From contig CAZAOZ010000005.1 in the NCBI GenBank assembly GCA_964486865.1, positions 24,747 to 88,746 of the forward strand: DNA of 64,000 nucleotides, in the 5' to 3' direction. The DNA comes from Ga0077527 sp964486865. Lineage in GTDB: Bacteria; Pseudomonadota; Gammaproteobacteria; Burkholderiales; SG8-41. This document shows, piece by piece, positions 8,437-17,096 of this stretch. The stretch's first letter is position 1, and each line of letters opens with the position of its first letter. The notes under the pieces are model-generated. The model did no database searches. It saw only the letters and a list, made by a program, of their open reading frames with translations, and was not told the DNA's origin. Position numbers and translations under genes: made by a program.

Positions 8437-8970
8437 ATGGCCCGTGCTCCCCTGCTCGGCGAAGAACGCAGCGATCTCGCCCCTTTCATCGCCCGCGTCA
8501 AGGCCGAGCGCGGCAAGCTGATCAACCTGTATCGGGTATTGATGAACAGCCCCGCCGTCGCCGAGCGCTGGCTGGATTTCAACAGCGCGATCCGCTACGC
8601 CACCAGTCTCGATGCCGCACTGCGCGAAATGATCATCCTCCGCGTATCGCTGCTCAACGGCGCGCAGTACCAGGCGCAGATTCACGGCGCGTCGCATGCG
8701 CTGAAAGCCGGGCTGTCGAAAGAACAGATCGCCGATCTCGCCGACTGGCAGCCTTCGGCGCGATTCACCGCCGCACAGCGCGCCGCACTGGCCTGGACCG
8801 ACGCGATGACCCGCGACATCGAGGTGCCCGATGCGCTGCACGCGGAACTGAAAAGGCATTTTGACGATCGTGCCGTCACCGAAATCACCGTGCTCGCCGG
8901 CGCCTACAACATGCACACCCGGGTCGCCCGCGCATTGCGCATTGATCCGGAAAATACGGCCAAGCCATGA
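8437..8970 (+). CDS. carboxymuconolactone decarboxylase family protein lacking the Cys pair
   Basis: A 177-residue all-helical protein with the CMD/AhpD layout: NLYRVLMNSPAVAERWLDF, then a conserved helix LREMIILRVSLLNGAQYQAQIH. AhpD-like peroxidases carry CxxC in this helix; here the positions are QYQAQ, so thiol peroxidase chemistry is not expected although the histidine remains. The role may be decarboxylation or isomerisation of a small acid, or structural; it cannot be read from sequence. It lies 40 bases after the oxoprolinase, and its stop overlaps the start of the dehydrogenase by 4 bases (ATGA), implying translational coupling. Confidence 0.8.
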   Translation: MARAPLLGEERSDLAPFIARVKAERGKLINLYRVLMNSPAVAERWLDFNSAIRYATSLDAALREMIILRVSLLNGAQYQAQIHGASHALKAGLSKEQIADLADWQPSARFTAAQRAALAWTDAMTRDIEVPDALHAELKRHFDDRAVTEITVLAGAYNMHTRVARALRIDPENTAKP

Positions 8971-10052
8971 CCGCCGGCAAAGCGACGCTGGCCGTCGAAG
9001 ACGATCCGTTCCTGCGACTGGTCGGCGTCGTGCTGGATCCCGCCACCACGCCGGAGCGCATCGCCGCCTTTGCCGATTTTTTTGCGCACGACCTGCCGGA
9101 CTTCGATGGCTGGTTGAAACAATTACGCAAACGCCTGCCGCGCCTGTATCCCGCCACCGTCACGCTGGTTGACAGCGCGGAATCCCTGCGTGCCGCGCTG
9201 GGCAACGCCGATCTGGCCGTGGTCGAATCGCTGCCCTTCGGCGCCGCAGAGCTGGCTGCCGCGCCGCGGCTCAGGGCGGTGCAGAAATACGGCGCCATCC
9301 CCGGCAACATCGACGCCGCGGCCTGCGCCGCGCGCAACGTCACCGTCCTGACGCTGCGCCGCCGCGCCAACATCGCCTGCGCCGAGCATGTGCTGGCGCT
9401 GATGCTCGGACTGTCGCGCCGCCTGCACCGCGTCATCAACCGCATCAGCATGGACTCGCTGCAGGCCGCGGGATTCGCGCCGCGCACGTACGACCGGCGG
9501 CATACCGCAAATTCCAACTGGGCGCGCGTCCCCGGCATCAGCCTGCTGCACGGCACGACGCTGGGCATAGTCGGCATGGGCGAAATCGGCCGCGAGGTTG
9601 CAGTCCGCGCCGCGGCCTTCGGCATGAATATTCTTTATTATCAGCGCACCCCGCTTGCGGCAGCCGATGCCGTACGCTACCCGGCGCATCATGCCGATTT
9701 CGACACGCTGCTCGAAACCAGCGACTGGGTGGCGGTCTGCCTGCCGGGCAATGCCGGCACCCGGCACCTGTTCGACGCGAAGCGCATGGCGCGCATGAAA
9801 CCCGGCGCGCGGCTGATCAATGTCTCGCGCGCCGAAATCGTCGAGCGCAGCGCAGTGCTGGCCGCGCTGCGCTCGGGCCAGCTCGGCGGTTACGCGCTCG
9901 ATCCGCTGTACGAAGCACCGGGCCGTGATGATGACGAACTGTTACAGTGCGAGAATGCGCTGTTGACACCGCACATTGCCGCCCAGCCGCGTTTCAATGC
10001 GCTGGACGACATTGTCGATCTGCTGATCGGGCTTGAGGAAAAATTGCAATGA
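8967..10052 (+). CDS. D-isomer-specific 2-hydroxyacid dehydrogenase
   Basis: The 361-residue protein has the two-lobed fold of NAD-dependent D-2-hydroxyacid dehydrogenases. The cofactor motif is GIVGMGEIGREVAVRAAAFG (about residues 197-216). The catalytic arginine lies in INVSRAEIVE and the histidine in LLTPHIAAQP. It should interconvert a 2-keto acid and a D-2-hydroxy acid in the cytoplasm. An N-terminal extension of about 35 residues precedes the usual start of the fold. It is coupled by ATGA overlaps to both the upstream CMD gene and the downstream Bug receptor, so the transported compound is plausibly its substrate or a precursor. Confidence 0.85.
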   Translation: MTAGKATLAVEDDPFLRLVGVVLDPATTPERIAAFADFFAHDLPDFDGWLKQLRKRLPRLYPATVTLVDSAESLRAALGNADLAVVESLPFGAAELAAAPRLRAVQKYGAIPGNIDAAACAARNVTVLTLRRRANIACAEHVLALMLGLSRRLHRVINRISMDSLQAAGFAPRTYDRRHTANSNWARVPGISLLHGTTLGIVGMGEIGREVAVRAAAFGMNILYYQRTPLAAADAVRYPAHHADFDTLLETSDWVAVCLPGNAGTRHLFDAKRMARMKPGARLINVSRAEIVERSAVLAALRSGQLGGYALDPLYEAPGRDDDELLQCENALLTPHIAAQPRFNALDDIVDLLIGLEEKLQ

Positions 10053-11023
10053 AAAAATCCGTGATCATTGCCGCACTCGGCGGCGTCGTGCTGTGCGGTG
10101 CTGCCACAGTCCATGCCGCTGACGCCTGGCCTGCCCGCCCGATCCGGCTGATCGCGCCCTTCCCCGCCGGCAGTTCGGTGGACGCCGCCGCCCGCGTCAT
10201 CACGCCGCGCGTCGCCGAAGCACTGGGCCAGTCCATCGTGATCGACAACCGCGCCGGCGCCGGCGGTGCAATCGGCGCCGAACTGGGCGCGCGCGCCGCG
10301 CCCGACGGTTACACCCTGTCCGGCGGCACCACCAGCACGCATGCGCTCGCCAAGGTGCTGAATCCGCACCTGGCCTACGACCCGCAGCGCGATTTTGCCC
10401 CGATCACCATGATCGGGCATTTGCCATACATCCTCGCCGTGCATCCGGCAACGCCCGCAAAAAACCTGCAGGAGCTCATTGCGCTGGCCCGCGCCAAGCC
10501 CGGCGAGATCCGCTACACGACGGTCGGTGACGCCAGCATGGCGCGCCTCGGCGGTGAACTGCTGTCATTGCTGACCGGCATCCGGATGACGCCGGTAGCC
10601 TACAAGAGCTCCGCGCAATCCGTAATAGACACCGTGGCCGGCCGCATCGAACTGCAGTTCGGCACCATGGCGCCGGTACTGCCGCATGTGCGCTCCGGCA
10701 GGCTGCGCCCGCTGGCGGTCACCAGCAGCAAACGCGCGCCGGCATTGCCCGACGTGCCCACGGTGCAGGAATCCGGCATCAGGAATTTCGAAGTCACGCT
10801 GTGGCTGGCGGTGTTCGCACCGGCGCAGACGCCGCGCACCATCGTCGAGCGCCTGAACCGGGAATTCACTGCAGCCATAGGCGCCCCCCAGGTGCGTGAC
10901 GCGCTGCTGACCCAGGGCCTGCAGCCGGAAACCACGACCCCGGCGGCGTTTTCAAAATATCTCGCCGCCGAAATCGCCAAGTGGCGCGAGGTGGTGGTCA
11001 AGGCCAATATAAAACCCGAGTAA
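10049..11023 (+). CDS. Bug/TctC-family tripartite transporter receptor
   Basis: A 324-residue periplasmic solute-binding protein with signal peptide MKKSVIIAALGGVVLCGAAT and cleavage probably after VHAA. Family motifs are clear: WPARPIRLIAPFPAGSSVD, IDNRAGAGGAIGAELGARAA and ALPDVPTVQESG. Bug proteins capture small carboxylates for tripartite (TctAB) transporters. No membrane subunits are adjacent, so it must share a TctAB or signal by another route. It is the last gene of the oxoprolinase operon and overlaps the dehydrogenase by 4 bases, which suggests the ligand feeds that pathway. Confidence 0.9.
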   Translation: MKKSVIIAALGGVVLCGAATVHAADAWPARPIRLIAPFPAGSSVDAAARVITPRVAEALGQSIVIDNRAGAGGAIGAELGARAAPDGYTLSGGTTSTHALAKVLNPHLAYDPQRDFAPITMIGHLPYILAVHPATPAKNLQELIALARAKPGEIRYTTVGDASMARLGGELLSLLTGIRMTPVAYKSSAQSVIDTVAGRIELQFGTMAPVLPHVRSGRLRPLAVTSSKRAPALPDVPTVQESGIRNFEVTLWLAVFAPAQTPRTIVERLNREFTAAIGAPQVRDALLTQGLQPETTTPAAFSKYLAAEIAKWREVVVKANIKPE

Positions 11024-11090
11024 CATAGCTGAATAGCCTGCTTGAGATACGCGCTGTAATTTCCCGTCAAACCTCAACAAGGAGTTGATC

Positions 11091-11429
11091 ATGGCAGAAG
11101 AAGGCACCACCCACAGTTACGACAAGTTCAAGCATTCAACCGTGGCGGAGCTGCGCGAAATCGCCAAGGGCATTGAACACGAGGCGCTCAAGGGCTATAC
11201 CCAGCTCAACAAGGATCATCTGATCACGGCGCTGTGCGCAGCGCTCAAACTGCCCACTCACGCGCATCATGAGGCGCGCGGCATCGACAAGGAAAAATTC
11301 AAGGCGCAACTGAAAGCGTTGAAAAAAGAGCGCGACGCGGCGCTCGCTGCGCACGATCACGCCAGACTGAAAGTCATCCGCCGCACGCGGCGCAGCCTGA
11401 ACCACCGCATCCGCAGCGCGATGGTTTAG
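11091..11429 (+). CDS. small protein with a Rho N-terminal-like (SAP-like) domain
   Basis: 112 residues, starting MAEEGTTHSYDKFKHSTVAE after an AAGGAG ribosome site 7 bases upstream; the frame also allows a start two codons earlier. Residues 10-50 (STVAELREIAKGIE, then GYTQLNKDHLITAL) match the Rho_N helix-extended-helix pattern used for nucleic-acid binding. The C-terminal half is a strongly basic helix (KLKALKKERDAALAAHDHARLK). It is probably a nucleic-acid-associated protein rather than a full termination factor. It is isolated between the oxoprolinase operon and a convergent small membrane-protein gene. Confidence 0.75.
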   Translation: MAEEGTTHSYDKFKHSTVAELREIAKGIEHEALKGYTQLNKDHLITALCAALKLPTHAHHEARGIDKEKFKAQLKALKKERDAALAAHDHARLKVIRRTRRSLNHRIRSAMV

Positions 11430-11434
11430 AAAAT

Positions 11435-11674
11435 TTACGGTTTGGGCGCGGAATCGCGGTCGGGGTCCATGCCCATCAGCCGCAGCGCCCACGCCGACAG
11501 AAAACCAATCACCAGCGGCCACCATTCGTGCAGCATCAGCGCCAGCGCGGCTGCGAACAGATAGGTCGCCGCCAGCAACAACGCGCCCGGATGCCGGCCG
11601 CGCCACCAGACAAACAGCAATGCCGTAGCCAGCAGGACGAATACTGCGCAGATGACGTAGATCACGATATTCAT
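11435..11674 (-). CDS. small inner-membrane protein (79 aa)
   Basis: A short gene encoding MNIVIYVICAVFVLLATALL followed by WWRGRHPGALLLAATYLFAAALALM and a third hydrophobic stretch ending in a charged tail (GMDPDRDSAPKP). It has two or three predicted membrane helices and no recognisable domain. The long open frame continues upstream to 12058 but runs antisense through the MFS gene; the ATG at 11674 is where credible protein sequence begins. It is divergent from the MFS gene, with a 42-base AT-rich gap. Confidence 0.55.
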   Translation of the reverse strand: MNIVIYVICAVFVLLATALLFVWWRGRHPGALLLAATYLFAAALALMLHEWWPLVIGFLSAWALRLMGMDPDRDSAPKP

Positions 11675-11684
11675 CAGAATTTTA

Positions 11685-11716
11685 CGTAACTTGTTGGTTT
11701 TAAATAATAATTTAAC
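11685..11716 (+). promoter_or_regulatory. AT-rich leader motif, copy 1
   Basis: The stretch contains GTAACTTGTTGGTTTTAAAT and ends directly at the ATG of the MFS gene. Near-identical stretches lie at 40006-40040 and, on the other strand, at 44956-44987. It lacks a Shine-Dalgarno sequence. It may be a promoter or leader element; the role is inferred from position and recurrence only. Confidence 0.35.
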
Positions 11717-12910
11717 ATGGCTGCAACCCGCCCCCGACGCGCGCTGACCACCTGCTGCGCCGCGCATGTGCTGCATGACGGCCTGTCCGACCTGACCTAC
11801 GTGCTGCTGCCGCTGCTCGCGCAGACCTTCGGCCTGTCGCTGGCGCAGGTCGGCATGATACGCGCCGCACACCGCACGGCAATGGCGGCGTTCCAGATTC
11901 CGGCTGGCCTGATCGCCGAGCGTTTCGGTGAACGCAATCTGCTGGCACTGGGCACCTTGATCGCCGGCGTTGCATTCGCCGGTCTGGGTTACGTGTCCGG
12001 GTTCTGGATGATCCTCACCGCGCTGTTTTTTGCGGGACTCGGTTCCGCCGTACAGCATCCCTTGTGCTCAACCATCATTTCACGCGCCTTCCCGGAGGCC
12101 GGCCGCCGCGCGGCGCTGGGCACCTACAACCTGTTCGGCGACGTCGGCAAATTCATCTTCGGCGGCCTGCTGAGCCTGCTGCTGATGTTCGGCCTGTCCT
12201 GGCAGGGGCCGGTCATGGCTTATGGTGTTTTCGGCATACTGGTCTCCGGCGCGATATTCCTGTGGCTGACCGGCGATGCCAGGCCGGCATCGGCCGCGCA
12301 CGCCTCTGCACCGGTGCGGCAAGGCGGCTGGGGCATCCGCAACCGGCGCGGCTTCATGGCACTGTGCCTGATTGAAATAATCGACAGCAGCACCCGCGTC
12401 GGCTTCCTGACCCTGATCGCCTTTTTGCTGATCGACAAAGGTCTGCCCACCGGCTGGGCCGCAGCGTCGGTGCCGCTGATACTCGTCGGCGGCATGGCCG
12501 GCAAGCTCGCCTGCGGCCTGCTCGCCGAGCGCGTGGGCATCATCCGCACCATCGTCATCACGGAAGTGGCCACCGGCATCGGTATCCTCGCCGTCGCCGC
12601 CGCACCGGGCCACGCGGCCATGCTGCTGCTGCTGCTGCCGCTGCTGGGTGTGGTGCTGCAGGGCACCTCTTCGGTGCTGTATGCCACCATCGGCGATCTG
12701 GTCGAACCCGACCGGCTGCCGCGCGCCTTCGGCCTGATCTACACGCTGGGTTCGGTCTGCGGCATCGCCGCCCCGCTGGGCTATGGCCTGGCGGGCGACC
12801 TGTTCGGCGTGCAAAGCGCGGTTGCCGCGATGGGCATTGCGATACTGCTGACGCTGCCGCTGTGCGCGGTGCTGCGGCCCACGATCAGCACGGAACCGGT
12901 CAGGATCTGA
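11717..12910 (+). CDS. MFS transporter
   Basis: A 397-residue membrane protein with about 12 hydrophobic segments in two six-helix halves. The N-terminal half has the MFS loop motif in degenerate form (GLIAERFGERNLLALGTL, helices 2-3), and the second half repeats it (GLLAERVGIIRTIVI). The substrate cannot be inferred. The N-terminus CCAAHVLHDGLSDLTYVLLP is reminiscent of fosmidomycin-resistance-type carriers, but that is weak. It is followed after 58 bases by a CMD protein and an SDR on the same strand. Confidence 0.85.
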   Translation: MAATRPRRALTTCCAAHVLHDGLSDLTYVLLPLLAQTFGLSLAQVGMIRAAHRTAMAAFQIPAGLIAERFGERNLLALGTLIAGVAFAGLGYVSGFWMILTALFFAGLGSAVQHPLCSTIISRAFPEAGRRAALGTYNLFGDVGKFIFGGLLSLLLMFGLSWQGPVMAYGVFGILVSGAIFLWLTGDARPASAAHASAPVRQGGWGIRNRRGFMALCLIEIIDSSTRVGFLTLIAFLLIDKGLPTGWAAASVPLILVGGMAGKLACGLLAERVGIIRTIVITEVATGIGILAVAAAPGHAAMLLLLLPLLGVVLQGTSSVLYATIGDLVEPDRLPRAFGLIYTLGSVCGIAAPLGYGLAGDLFGVQSAVAAMGIAILLTLPLCAVLRPTISTEPVRI

Positions 12911-12968
12911 TCACGCAGAGACCTGATTCACGCATAATATCCACGTCTTCCAACACAGGCATTCACTC

Positions 12969-13622
12969 ATGGCCAAGCAACGCATCAGCTACGTCCCGCT
13001 GGAAAAAATGACTCCGGAAATGCGCGCCGAAATAGAGCGCTGCGCGCGAGAGGGCACACCGCGCCCCGAAAGCACGGCAGTGCGCGCGCACGTGCCGGCC
13101 TGCTTCTGGTTTTTTGCCGAGGCCTGGCACAACGTATTCCGCACCGGCATCCTTGATCACAGCATCAAGGAAGTGTGCCGCCTGTATGTGTCGCGCTCCG
13201 TGGTCTGCGAGTTCTGCGGCAACCAGCGCTCGATCTCGGGCCAGAAGGCCGGAGTCAACGAAGGACATGTCGATGACCTGATGAACTTCGAAAAATCGGC
13301 AAAATACAATGACCGGCAGAAAGCGGCGCTCGCCTATGCCGAAGCCATCGTCTGGCGCACGGATACCGACGACGCGTTCTGGGAGCGCATGTACAGGCAC
13401 TTTGACGAGAAGGAACTGGTTGAACTCGGCTGCGCGATCGGACTCACCTTCGGCCAGCAAAGCTGGCTGCGCATGCTGAACATCGACCATCACCAGGTCA
13501 TGGCAGGAACCACGGCTTCGATGGCGCCGGGCTTCGAAACCGCTGAGTCTCTGGCGAAAACCAAGGCTGCCCCTGATTACTGGGCGCGCAAGCCGCTTAC
13601 CGCGAACAAAAAATCGGCGTAA
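12969..13622 (+). CDS. carboxymuconolactone decarboxylase/AhpD-like protein with CxxC
   Basis: 217 residues with the CMD helical core. The key helix reads VSRSVVCEFCGNQRSISGQK, so the CxxC pair of AhpD-like thiol proteins is present, unlike the CMD protein at 8437. Later segments (DRQKAALAYAEAIVWRTDTD and LVELGCAIGLTFGQQSWLRM) are also family-typical. It may act as a thiol-dependent peroxidase/reductase or as a lyase of an unknown substrate. It lies 30 bases before an SDR gene on the same strand. The ribosome site before the ATG is weak. Confidence 0.8.
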   Translation: MAKQRISYVPLEKMTPEMRAEIERCAREGTPRPESTAVRAHVPACFWFFAEAWHNVFRTGILDHSIKEVCRLYVSRSVVCEFCGNQRSISGQKAGVNEGHVDDLMNFEKSAKYNDRQKAALAYAEAIVWRTDTDDAFWERMYRHFDEKELVELGCAIGLTFGQQSWLRMLNIDHHQVMAGTTASMAPGFETAESLAKTKAAPDYWARKPLTANKKSA

Positions 13623-13652
13623 GCCGCCGCTATCGCCGAGGGCATCAAACAC

Positions 13653-14459
13653 ATGCTGAATCTGCAAGGCAAGGTCGCCTTCGTCACCGGCGCCGGCAGC
13701 GTGGGGCCGGGCTGGGGCAACGGCAAGGCCACCGCGGTATTGCTGGCGCGTCAGGGTGCGCAGGTGTTCGGCACCGACATCGATGCGCAAGCCGCGGAGC
13801 AAACGCGCGCCGTCATCGCCGGCGAAGGCGGCGTCTGCGTCACCCAGGTCTGCGACATGACCGTATCGGATTCAGTAAAAGCCGCGGTCAATGCCTGCAT
13901 GGCGCGCTTCGGCCACATCGACATCCTGATCAACAACGTCGGCGGTTCGGCGCCTGGCGATCCGGTCAGCATGAGCGAGGAAATATGGGACCGCCAGATC
14001 GACCATAACCTCAAGAGCGCCTTCCTCGGCTGCAAACACGTGCTGCCGGTGATGGAAAAACAGGGCAGCGGCGCCATCGTCAACGTCTCTTCGGTGGCCG
14101 GCTTCAGCCATCAGGTCGATGGCCGGGTGCATATCGCCTACAGTGCGACCAAATCCGGACTGCTGGGATTCACCCGCGCCACCGCCATCGCCTATGTCAA
14201 AAAAGGCATCCGCTGCAACATGGTGGTGCTAGGCACCATGCACACGCCGCTGGTCGAAGAGCGCCTGATGAAACAGCTGGGCCCCGAGGCCGCCAAAGAC
14301 CTCGTCGCCAAACGCCACGCTGCCGTGCCCATCGGCCGCATGGGCGATGCATGGGACAGCGCGCATGCCGTGCTGTTTCTGGTGTCTGATGAAGCGCGTT
14401 ACATCACCGCGACTCAACTCGTGGTCGATGGCGGGCTCACTGCCGCACGGCCGGGATAG
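13653..14459 (+). CDS. SDR-family NAD(P)-dependent oxidoreductase
   Basis: The 268-residue protein is a classical short-chain dehydrogenase: nucleotide-binding VAFVTGAGSVGPGWGNGKAT (the glycine motif carries a short insertion), NNVGGS in place of NNAG, catalytic Ser in NVSSVAGF, YSATK with Tyr and Lys, and the C-terminal VVDGG. It should oxidise an alcohol or reduce a ketone in the cytosol; the substrate is unknown. It follows the CxxC CMD gene by 30 bases and is convergent with the prpF-like gene, with a palindromic spacer between them. Confidence 0.9.
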   Translation: MLNLQGKVAFVTGAGSVGPGWGNGKATAVLLARQGAQVFGTDIDAQAAEQTRAVIAGEGGVCVTQVCDMTVSDSVKAAVNACMARFGHIDILINNVGGSAPGDPVSMSEEIWDRQIDHNLKSAFLGCKHVLPVMEKQGSGAIVNVSSVAGFSHQVDGRVHIAYSATKSGLLGFTRATAIAYVKKGIRCNMVVLGTMHTPLVEERLMKQLGPEAAKDLVAKRHAAVPIGRMGDAWDSAHAVLFLVSDEARYITATQLVVDGGLTAARPG

Positions 14460-14463
14460 ATCG

Positions 14464-14560
14464 GAGTGCGGATTGAGGAATGAGGAACTGAAGCTACGCG
14501 CTGCTATAGGTTTTAGCTCATCGCTCCTCAATCCTCAATCCACAATCCTCAATCCTCGCC
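14464..14560. repeat. imperfect inverted repeat between convergent genes
   Basis: The spacer holds GCGGATTGAGGAATGAGGAAC near 14467 and, about 35 bases later, three copies of an opposing CCTCAATCC/CACAATCCTC pattern. The arms pair at roughly 17 of 21 positions and could form a long hairpin downstream of both genes. The last part overlaps the 3' end of the prpF-like gene. No U-tract is present, so it is not a standard terminator. Confidence 0.5.
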
Positions 14561-15716
14561 CCGATACCCGCGACGCGCGCACCAGCACCTGCCCCTCGAA
14601 CATGCGGCGCTGCGTGCGGTAAAACGCGCCCTGCTCGGCATGCCAATGGCCGTCCTTGCGCCTGACCGTCGCCGCCACCGTCAGAATTCCCGAAGGCATG
14701 CCGATGCGGATCGACGCTTCGGGATCGGCGCCCTTGCGCAATACTTCGTTGACAACACTGCCTTCGATGCGCGCCGCCACCGCCATGCATAACGACACCG
14801 TCAACGGCAGCGCGCGATGCGGCTGGCCGTTGGAAATCACCCGCCCGGTGAGATCGATGTCACCGGCGCTGATCGCCTCGCCCGACAGCAGCCGGGCATC
14901 CTGCGGCGCCGACACGAACCCGATGAACGGGATGGATTTGTTTTTTGCCGCGGCTTCGGCATCCGGCGCGATGCCCATCGCTACCGACGCCGCGATGCGG
15001 ATCGCTTCGAGCTTGCGCATCACCGCGGCATTGGCTTCCAGCGGTTCCGGCAGCTCGATGCCGGTCAGTCCGAGATCCTGCGCACGCACCCAGACGGTGG
15101 CATTCGCCGCATCGATCATCGACGCGCGGATTTTGCCCACGCCCGGCACATCCAGCGTATCGACCACGTTGCCGGTGGGCAGCAGCTTGCCGGTGGTGGC
15201 GCCGCCGGGATCGCGAAATTCCAGTTTCACTGGTGCACCGGTGCCGGAGACGCCGGGAATCGCCAGATCGCCATCCACCGCAGCCAGACCGTCATCCATG
15301 CTGAACAACGCGTGGATGATTTTTCTGGTGTTGGTATTGTGTATGCGCACCAGCGCTTCGCTGCCGCTGACCTTGACCATGCCTTCGTCCACCGCGAACG
15401 GTCCCATCGCCGAGGACATGTTGCCGCAGTTCGCGCCGTAATCGACCTTCGCTTCCTTTACCTGCACCTGCGCAAAGGTGTAGTCGATGTCGGCGTCCGG
15501 CCGCGTCGGCGGGCCGACCACGCACACTTTCGACAGCGAAGACACCCCGCCGCCCATGCCGTCGAGCTGCCGGCCGTTGGGATCGGGGCTGCCGATGGCG
15601 GCGAGAAAAATCTCGTCCCACAGCGCGCGATCCTGCGGCAGATCCTGCTGCCTGAACACCACGGCATTGCTGGTGCCACCGCGCATGAAAACCGCCGGCA
15701 GTCTGAGTTGTTTCAT
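14535..15716 (-). CDS. PrpF-family aconitate/oxalomesaconate-type isomerase
   Basis: 393 residues with the PrpF signature at the N-terminus (PAVFMRGGTSNAVVFRQQDL), then RQLDGMGGGVSSLSKVCVV and VDYGANCGNMSSAMGPFAV. PrpF proteins shift a double bond in 2-methylaconitate, 4-oxalomesaconate or similar tricarboxylates. The conserved Cys (NCGN) and the central lysine region are retained. No prpBCD or gallate-pathway genes are visible nearby, so the exact substrate is open. The start follows an AGGAGAG site. The next gene on the strand is the FMN hydroxyacid oxidase 28 bases upstream, suggesting one transcript. Confidence 0.85.
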   Translation of the reverse strand: MKQLRLPAVFMRGGTSNAVVFRQQDLPQDRALWDEIFLAAIGSPDPNGRQLDGMGGGVSSLSKVCVVGPPTRPDADIDYTFAQVQVKEAKVDYGANCGNMSSAMGPFAVDEGMVKVSGSEALVRIHNTNTRKIIHALFSMDDGLAAVDGDLAIPGVSGTGAPVKLEFRDPGGATTGKLLPTGNVVDTLDVPGVGKIRASMIDAANATVWVRAQDLGLTGIELPEPLEANAAVMRKLEAIRIAASVAMGIAPDAEAAAKNKSIPFIGFVSAPQDARLLSGEAISAGDIDLTGRVISNGQPHRALPLTVSLCMAVAARIEGSVVNEVLRKGADPEASIRIGMPSGILTVAATVRRKDGHWHAEQGAFYRTQRRMFEGQVLVRASRVSGRGLRIVD

Positions 15717-15744
15717 GATGCTCTCCTGTAGAGGCTCTGCCTGA

Positions 15745-16908
15745 TCAGGCAGAGTCCGGCATTTTCAGAAAATTCCGGTCCAGCGCATCCACGCTGCAGC
15801 AGCCGATCAACGCCATCACCCGGTCGGTTTCAGAGTGCAGCAACTCCAGCGCCCGGCTGACGCCGGCCTCGCCGCCGACGCTGGCGCCGTACAGCGTCGC
15901 CCGCCCGCAAAACACAAAGTCCGCGCCCAGCGCCAGCGCCTTGACAATGTCCGAGCCGCGGCGCACGCCGCTGTCAAACAGCACGGCGATTTTCCCACCG
16001 ATGGCATCGACAATCTCCGGCAATACATCGACCGCCGCCACGGCGCCGTCGAGCTGCCGCCCGCCGTGATTCGACACCACCACGCCGTCCGCGCCGTGTT
16101 GTGCCGCCAGCTGTGCATCGGCAACCGTCAGCACGCCCTTGATCAGCAGCTTGCGCGGCCAGAGGGTGCGCAGCCAAGCGATGTCGCTCCAGTCCAGCGC
16201 ATCGCGCCGCGCGCGAAATGCCGACAGGTCTTTGGATATGATGCGGTCGCCGACACGGGCATCGACATTCTGGAATCGCGGCACGCCGCTGGTCAGCAGG
16301 GTGCGCAGAAACACCTGCGCCAGCCAACGCGGATGCAGCAGGCCATCCACCACATTGCGGGCATTGATGTTGAACGGAATCGTGAAACCGTTGCGCAGGT
16401 TGTATTCGCGGTTGGCACCCACCGGCACATCGGTCGTCACCACCAGCGCCTCGAATCCGGCATCCAGCGCGCGCCGCACCAGACCCTCGGCGCCTGCGCG
16501 ATCCTTCGACATGTAGAGCTGAAACCACTTGCTGCCCCCGGCTTCGCGGGCCACGCGCTCCATGGCGACAAAAGATGCGGTGGACAGCACAAACGGCACA
16601 TCGGCCGCAGCAGCGGCCCGCGCCAGCGCCACGTCGGCGTCAAACCAGTACAGCCCGGCAGCGCCGGTGGGCGCAATGCCGAACGGCGCCGCATAACGCC
16701 GGCCGAACAACTCGTGCTGCAGCGAGCGTCCCGAAACATCGACCAGCGTGCGCGGCCGGAAATGAATACGTTCGAAACCCGTGCGGTTCGCGGCCATGGT
16801 CACGTCGTCTTCGGCGCCGCGCTCGAGATAATCCCAGGCCACGCGGGGCAGGCGCCGCTGCGCCAGCGTCCGCAGATCGTTGATGTTGTGCGCACCGGAA
16901 AGTGTCAT
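15745..16908 (-). CDS. FMN-dependent alpha-hydroxy-acid oxidase/dehydrogenase
   Basis: The 387-residue protein has the TIM-barrel fold of lactate dehydrogenase/glycolate oxidase/mandelate dehydrogenase enzymes. Visible motifs are AWDYLERGAEDDVT near residue 25, PFGIAPTGAAGLYWFDAD, LLIKGVLTVADAQ (FMN-contact lysine), the active-site VVSNHGGRQLDGAVAAVDVL, and DSGVRRGSDIVKALALGA. It oxidises an L-2-hydroxy acid to a 2-keto acid. A GTG four codons upstream (16920) is possible; I chose the ATG at 16908. It sits directly upstream of the PrpF-like gene on the same strand. Confidence 0.9.
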   Translation of the reverse strand: MTLSGAHNINDLRTLAQRRLPRVAWDYLERGAEDDVTMAANRTGFERIHFRPRTLVDVSGRSLQHELFGRRYAAPFGIAPTGAAGLYWFDADVALARAAAAADVPFVLSTASFVAMERVAREAGGSKWFQLYMSKDRAGAEGLVRRALDAGFEALVVTTDVPVGANREYNLRNGFTIPFNINARNVVDGLLHPRWLAQVFLRTLLTSGVPRFQNVDARVGDRIISKDLSAFRARRDALDWSDIAWLRTLWPRKLLIKGVLTVADAQLAAQHGADGVVVSNHGGRQLDGAVAAVDVLPEIVDAIGGKIAVLFDSGVRRGSDIVKALALGADFVFCGRATLYGASVGGEAGVSRALELLHSETDRVMALIGCCSVDALDRNFLKMPDSA

Positions 16909-17096
16909 AAAATAAATCACAGTGTGGATTGAGGGGCTGCCGACCGACTCGCGAGGGGAATGGGATAATTCACCGGCGACGGAGTGATGTATTCTAATCG
17001 GAGTGGCGAATGGCCGCCTTCATCGAGTTCGCACCAGCCCGGCGCAATGCCTTGCACAGAAATCCATAATATGAAAAAAACCGCTGCCTTGCAGCG

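Noticed and set aside
12064..12814. Additional frames inside the MFS gene at 11717
   Set aside because: Gln/Arg-rich antisense and shifted frames with no membrane pattern.
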